Positions 40,466 through 43,345 of a DNA stretch of 43,345 bases are shown here, piece after piece; positions within the stretch are counted from its first letter, which is position 1, and each line of letters opens with the position of its first letter. The position numbers and the translations under genes were made by a program. Origin of the DNA: Treponema sp. (GTDB lineage: Bacteria > Spirochaetota > Spirochaetia > Treponematales > Treponemataceae); the NCBI GenBank assembly GCA_002749205.1, contig PDOP01000011.1, positions 1 through 43,345 of the forward strand, written 5' to 3'. The notes under the pieces were generated by a model. It made no database searches. It saw only the letters and a list, made by a program, of their open reading frames with translations, and had not been told where the DNA came from.

Positions 40466-43060
40466 TTATGGCAATACAAGAGAGCTTGTAGCTACTGAAG
40501 GAGCTTCATCACCAAATGCCGAAACAATAACAACAGTGTATGATGCACCGCCACTTAACTTACCGGTATCTGAACCGGGGATAGTACCGACATATTTGCC
40601 TTCGCCCTTGTCTTCTGCTTCGTAAACAGTCTCGCTTCCGTCAGGATGCTGTAATCTAAGTTTTACTGTTGCACCTTTTGCAGGTACAGCATCAATTGAA
40701 GGATATGAAACTTTCGATACAGTCATTTCAAACTGTGCGTCTTGTCCTGCTTTAGCGTTGCTAGGAGCTTTTACATAATCGATGTTAGTCAAGTCAGTTC
40801 TAAACTGTTTAACAAATTCGTTTGCTTTTCTTGGATATTTATCGAAAGCATCAATAATGATTGAGTTAGCAACTGTATCGATCTTAGCGATAAATCCGGG
40901 ACCATTTGAAATATAAGCATGTCCGTAAGTTTCAATAAACTTCAAACTTGCTTCATATCTCTTAACAGCTTCTTTCTCAGTAACAATACCCTTTAATGAA
41001 ACAGGAATATGCTTGTTAGCAATGAATTCTTCGAGCTTAGCCTTAACATCAGCAACACAAGTTTGCTTAATAACATCAATTTGGTTGTCATCGCCTTGAA
41101 CGATATTATATTCGGTACCGCTTGCAGAACCGTTTACACACATTTCAGCAAATGCTTCATAGATTTCCCATGGGAATACAGTAGGTCTTCCGGGGTTTGC
41201 GGCTTTAGGGTTAATTGCTGAGCCTGAAGCAGTGTGGTTAGAATCAGGTGCAAAGAAGTAGTTTGAATAAGCTACTACCGAGCCGTCTGAGTTCCATACT
41301 TTACCCATGTCATTTGCAATTGAAGATGACATTTGTGAAGCGAATGGTGAATCGTAATAAGGATCATCTTCGCCGTCTTGTGTAGCCCATTCTACTTGGA
41401 ATGCGTCTGCATATCGAATATCTGCAATAGTAACAGGCTCACCGTTATGCCAGCAATAACCTTTGGTTATTTTTGACTTAACAGACACAGCTGAAGTAAC
41501 GCCTTCGCCAACTTTTTCCCAAGTTTTTGTTGCACTGTTATATTTAACTGCATCTGCAGGAACAGCAACATCACCGCCCATAACTTCAATGCCTTCAGCA
41601 TTTTTTACAAGTTTTGGCTCACAAGTAATTTGTGATGGATTTTGATAACCTACAGACAAACCGAATGGTTGACCTGAAACAGGAGAAGTACCAACAGCAT
41701 TATCACTGATAGCGCCAACAATACTCATTGAATATACATCACTGAAACCTTGTGTACCGATTGGATCCCAAGTACTCATGAACAAAGTACCTCTTGCAGA
41801 GAACTGACCGATGCGCAATATTTTTTCGCCTGCATCATTAGGCTTGACATTAGCTGTGCGGATTGAGAATTCGTTCATTCCATCGCCTAAACCGTATACA
41901 ACTCGACCTTCCATGTTAGCTTTGTTTGCAACATAGCTGTCTTTTTGTGAAGAAAGCCAAATTCTAACAGCATCTTTCATGATAAGCTCATTCATTCTCA
42001 AGTTAGCTTTCCAGTAAGCATCTGTAGTTAAGTGCTGACCGTAAGAGCCTTGCATACCTAATCGGTCGATTTCTTCGTTTTCATAGCACCAGAAATCAGG
42101 GTTGGCACCACCTGGCATATAGCCATAGTAAGGAGCACCCATCTGTGAAAGGTTTACATCAAAATAAGAAGCAGTACCGCCTGCACCCCAACCTTCTGTA
42201 TACATTGAACAGATGAAGTCTTGAGGATTAGCACCGTAAACAGCTTTCATAACTTTTGATCTATCCCATTCAAGTCTTTCAACTTTCAAACCGGCTTTTT
42301 CCAATTTATCGGAAATCTGACGACCGATTACAAGTCTTGCTGCAGGATCATCAACACGAATGTAGAATTTAATTGAAGCAGGTTTACCGTTGTACTCCCA
42401 GAATTGACCGTTTTTAACAAGTTTACCCTTGTTTTCAGGTAATTCGGCGGCTTTTTTCATAGCTTCATCAATCATCTTTATAGCTTTTTCTTCATCACCT
42501 GTTGCAGTCATACCCAACTTGGCGGCAAGAAGATTGTACTTGTATGTGCCTGGAAGACCGGGGGTAATCATAGTGAACATAGGATCACCTGCGCCTTTCA
42601 ATACTTCGTCTACAATCTGTTTTCTGTTTACGAGCCAGTTCATAGCATATCTGACTTCGTTAATAGCAAATGGATTGAATACCTCTTCGCCTTTGGTAGT
42701 AGTGAATGAGTATGGAGCCTTATTTGGAATTGGGTTTAACCAAAGTGCCAAAGAGCCTGATGGAACTGAATAAACATCAATTTTGTCCCTGTCTTCGTCA
42801 CTTAAACCTTCAATCAAATCATAAGGCACAGATGTAAACATAATGTCAGTCTTACCTTCGATAACATCTTTCAATGCAACGGACTGATCCATGCTAACAC
42901 TGTAAATAACCTTATCAGCGTACATACCGTGTTTTGCCACAGGAATTTCTTTATTTCCTTCTGATTGAGCTGAACCGGCATCACCGCTTCCGCCGTTACA
43001 GGAAAGGAATAAAACCCCCACTGCAACTACAACACCAACAATCTTTAAAAAAGATTTCAT
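40466..43060 (-). CDS. oppA: Very long extracytoplasmic peptide-binding lipoprotein (SBP family 5)
   Basis: The 864-residue product has a lipoprotein signal ending LFLSC (Cys21). Most of it belongs to solute-binding protein family 5 (SBP_bac_5): NPFAINEVRYAMNWLVNRKQ and GLKVERLEWDR are typical of OppA/DppA. The usual length is 500-600 residues. Here a beta-rich segment occupies about 760-864 (PSNAKAGQDAQFEMTVSKV ... LRLQHPDGSETVYEA), resembling an Ig-like/transthyretin-like domain. The protein therefore seems to be a binding protein fused to an extra domain. AAGGAGG lies 10 bases before the ATG. It is the first gene of the operon and most abundant if the hairpin at 40341-40387 acts as an attenuator. 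Confidence 0.92.
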   Translation of the reverse strand: MKSFLKIVGVVVAVGVLFLSCNGGSGDAGSAQSEGNKEIPVAKHGMYADKVIYSVSMDQSVALKDVIEGKTDIMFTSVPYDLIEGLSDEDRDKIDVYSVPSGSLALWLNPIPNKAPYSFTTTKGEEVFNPFAINEVRYAMNWLVNRKQIVDEVLKGAGDPMFTMITPGLPGTYKYNLLAAKLGMTATGDEEKAIKMIDEAMKKAAELPENKGKLVKNGQFWEYNGKPASIKFYIRVDDPAARLVIGRQISDKLEKAGLKVERLEWDRSKVMKAVYGANPQDFICSMYTEGWGAGGTASYFDVNLSQMGAPYYGYMPGGANPDFWCYENEEIDRLGMQGSYGQHLTTDAYWKANLRMNELIMKDAVRIWLSSQKDSYVANKANMEGRVVYGLGDGMNEFSIRTANVKPNDAGEKILRIGQFSARGTLFMSTWDPIGTQGFSDVYSMSIVGAISDNAVGTSPVSGQPFGLSVGYQNPSQITCEPKLVKNAEGIEVMGGDVAVPADAVKYNSATKTWEKVGEGVTSAVSVKSKITKGYCWHNGEPVTIADIRYADAFQVEWATQDGEDDPYYDSPFASQMSSSIANDMGKVWNSDGSVVAYSNYFFAPDSNHTASGSAINPKAANPGRPTVFPWEIYEAFAEMCVNGSASGTEYNIVQGDDNQIDVIKQTCVADVKAKLEEFIANKHIPVSLKGIVTEKEAVKRYEASLKFIETYGHAYISNGPGFIAKIDTVANSIIIDAFDKYPRKANEFVKQFRTDLTNIDYVKAPSNAKAGQDAQFEMTVSKVSYPSIDAVPAKGATVKLRLQHPDGSETVYEAEDKGEGKYVGTIPGSDTGKLSGGASYTVVIVSAFGDEAPSVATSSLVLP

Positions 43061-43118
43061 AGTTTTCTCCTCCTTAGTTTATTGAGAAATGTATTGTATT
43101 TTTATATACCTACACTAT

Positions 43119-43147
43119 ATTAAACCATACTTTTCCCATGTTGTCAA
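43119..43147 (-). promoter_or_regulatory. Promoter of the opp operon
   Basis: On the minus strand TTGACA (43142-43147) and TTTAAT (43119-43124) are separated by 17 bases. The start near 43112 gives a leader of about 50 bases. No operator is evident. Confidence 0.65.
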
Positions 43148-43202
43148 CTGTTTTTTTTGAAATTAGGCAAATTTTATTGATTTTTTAAAATAAATAAAAT
43201 AA

Positions 43203-43230
43203 GCAAAAGTACGGCAAGCCGTACTTTTGC
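43203..43230. repeat. Perfect GCAAAAGT hairpin, R3-related
   Basis: GCAAAAGTACGGC (43203-43215) and GCCGTACTTTTGC (43218-43230) are exact reverse complements around AA. The GCAAAAGT/ACTTTTGC ends match the R3 hairpin (26224-26262), while the inner bases differ. It directly precedes R1 copy D. Confidence 0.55.
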
Positions 43231-43235
43231 TTTGC

Positions 43236-43345
43236 AACCCGCTCGCACCGCATAATCTTTTTTTTGCTTTTTAATAAATTTCAGCAATGCTTCTCCTTCC
43301 TCTCGAAGATTGCTTCTTAAATCAGGGGCAAAAAAAAGTATAGAC
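43236..43345 (+). repeat. R1 intergenic repeat, copy D, cut by the window edge
   Basis: It opens CAACCCGCTCGC, then CATAATC followed by eight T and GC (43251-43267). This pairs with GC, eight A and GTATAGAC (43328-43345). ATAATCTTT opposite CTATACTTT keeps the R1 core asymmetry. The rest of the outer arm would lie beyond 43345. No gene is visible between 43061 and the end of the window. Confidence 0.65.

Overview
The window looks like an ordinary chromosomal segment of an AT-rich spirochaete, most probably a host-associated Treponema. The basis is low GC, spirochaete-style lipoboxes (FLSC, FMVSC, FTSC), a chemoreceptor, a ferritin, a DUF4912/GH57-like pair and an Opp locus with an unusually long lipoprotein binding protein. 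The species cannot be fixed from the sequence. There is no phage, transposase, CRISPR array or rRNA. There is one tRNA, tRNA-Lys(CTT).

Layout. 1-2.4 kb: dCache chemoreceptor and tRNA-Lys. 2.6-5.8 kb (minus): ABC exporter and a fused HATPase/cyclic-nucleotide-binding regulator. 6.2-9.1 kb: exported barrel-like protein, radical SAM protein, ferritin. 9.4-13.2 kb: glgC and clpC, convergent with overlapping stops. 13.7-15.6 kb: peptidase C26 amidohydrolase and mnmA. 15.6-25.9 kb (minus): a tight three-gene signalling operon. A 1762-residue pseudokinase/ATPase/TPR/GGDEF-like/GAF protein is followed by two 7TM-PAS-GGDEF-EAL proteins, one with an intact EAL site and one with a degenerate EAL site. 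26.3-28.3 kb: structured terminated leader, DUF1361 membrane protein, RNA methyltransferase. 28.3-29.5 kb (minus): PspC-domain protein and FKBP lipoprotein. 30.1-32.3 kb: DUF4912 protein and a GH57-fold protein without catalytic residues. 32.6-35.6 kb: cysteine-ladder LRR lipoprotein behind a perfect consensus promoter, SDR-like protein, DUF4097-like exported protein. 35.8-43.1 kb (minus): oppA-B-C-D-F.

The most unusual content is non-coding. Nearly every longer intergenic gap is filled by one of three families of hairpin-rich repeats, called R1, R2 and R3 here. R1 (four copies) is a ~110-120 bp element. Its outer arms change sequence from copy to copy but stay complementary, around a conserved asymmetric core (TAATCTTT opposite TATCCTTT in three copies). 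R2 has conserved flanks around hairpins whose stems differ in sequence between copies but remain self-complementary. R3 carries a GCAAAAGT hairpin, keeps a short shared reading frame, and in every clear copy points towards the gene downstream of it. One R3 copy sits between a consensus promoter and tRNA-Lys. The pattern suggests selection on structure, in DNA or RNA.

A second theme is catalytic erosion. The GH57-like protein, one EAL domain, a kinase-like domain, a GGDEF domain and an SDR-like protein all lack expected active-site residues, so several probably act as binding or regulatory modules. Two genes (25880 minus, 34286 plus) have promoters placed so that transcription would start at the A of the start codon, suggesting leaderless mRNAs.
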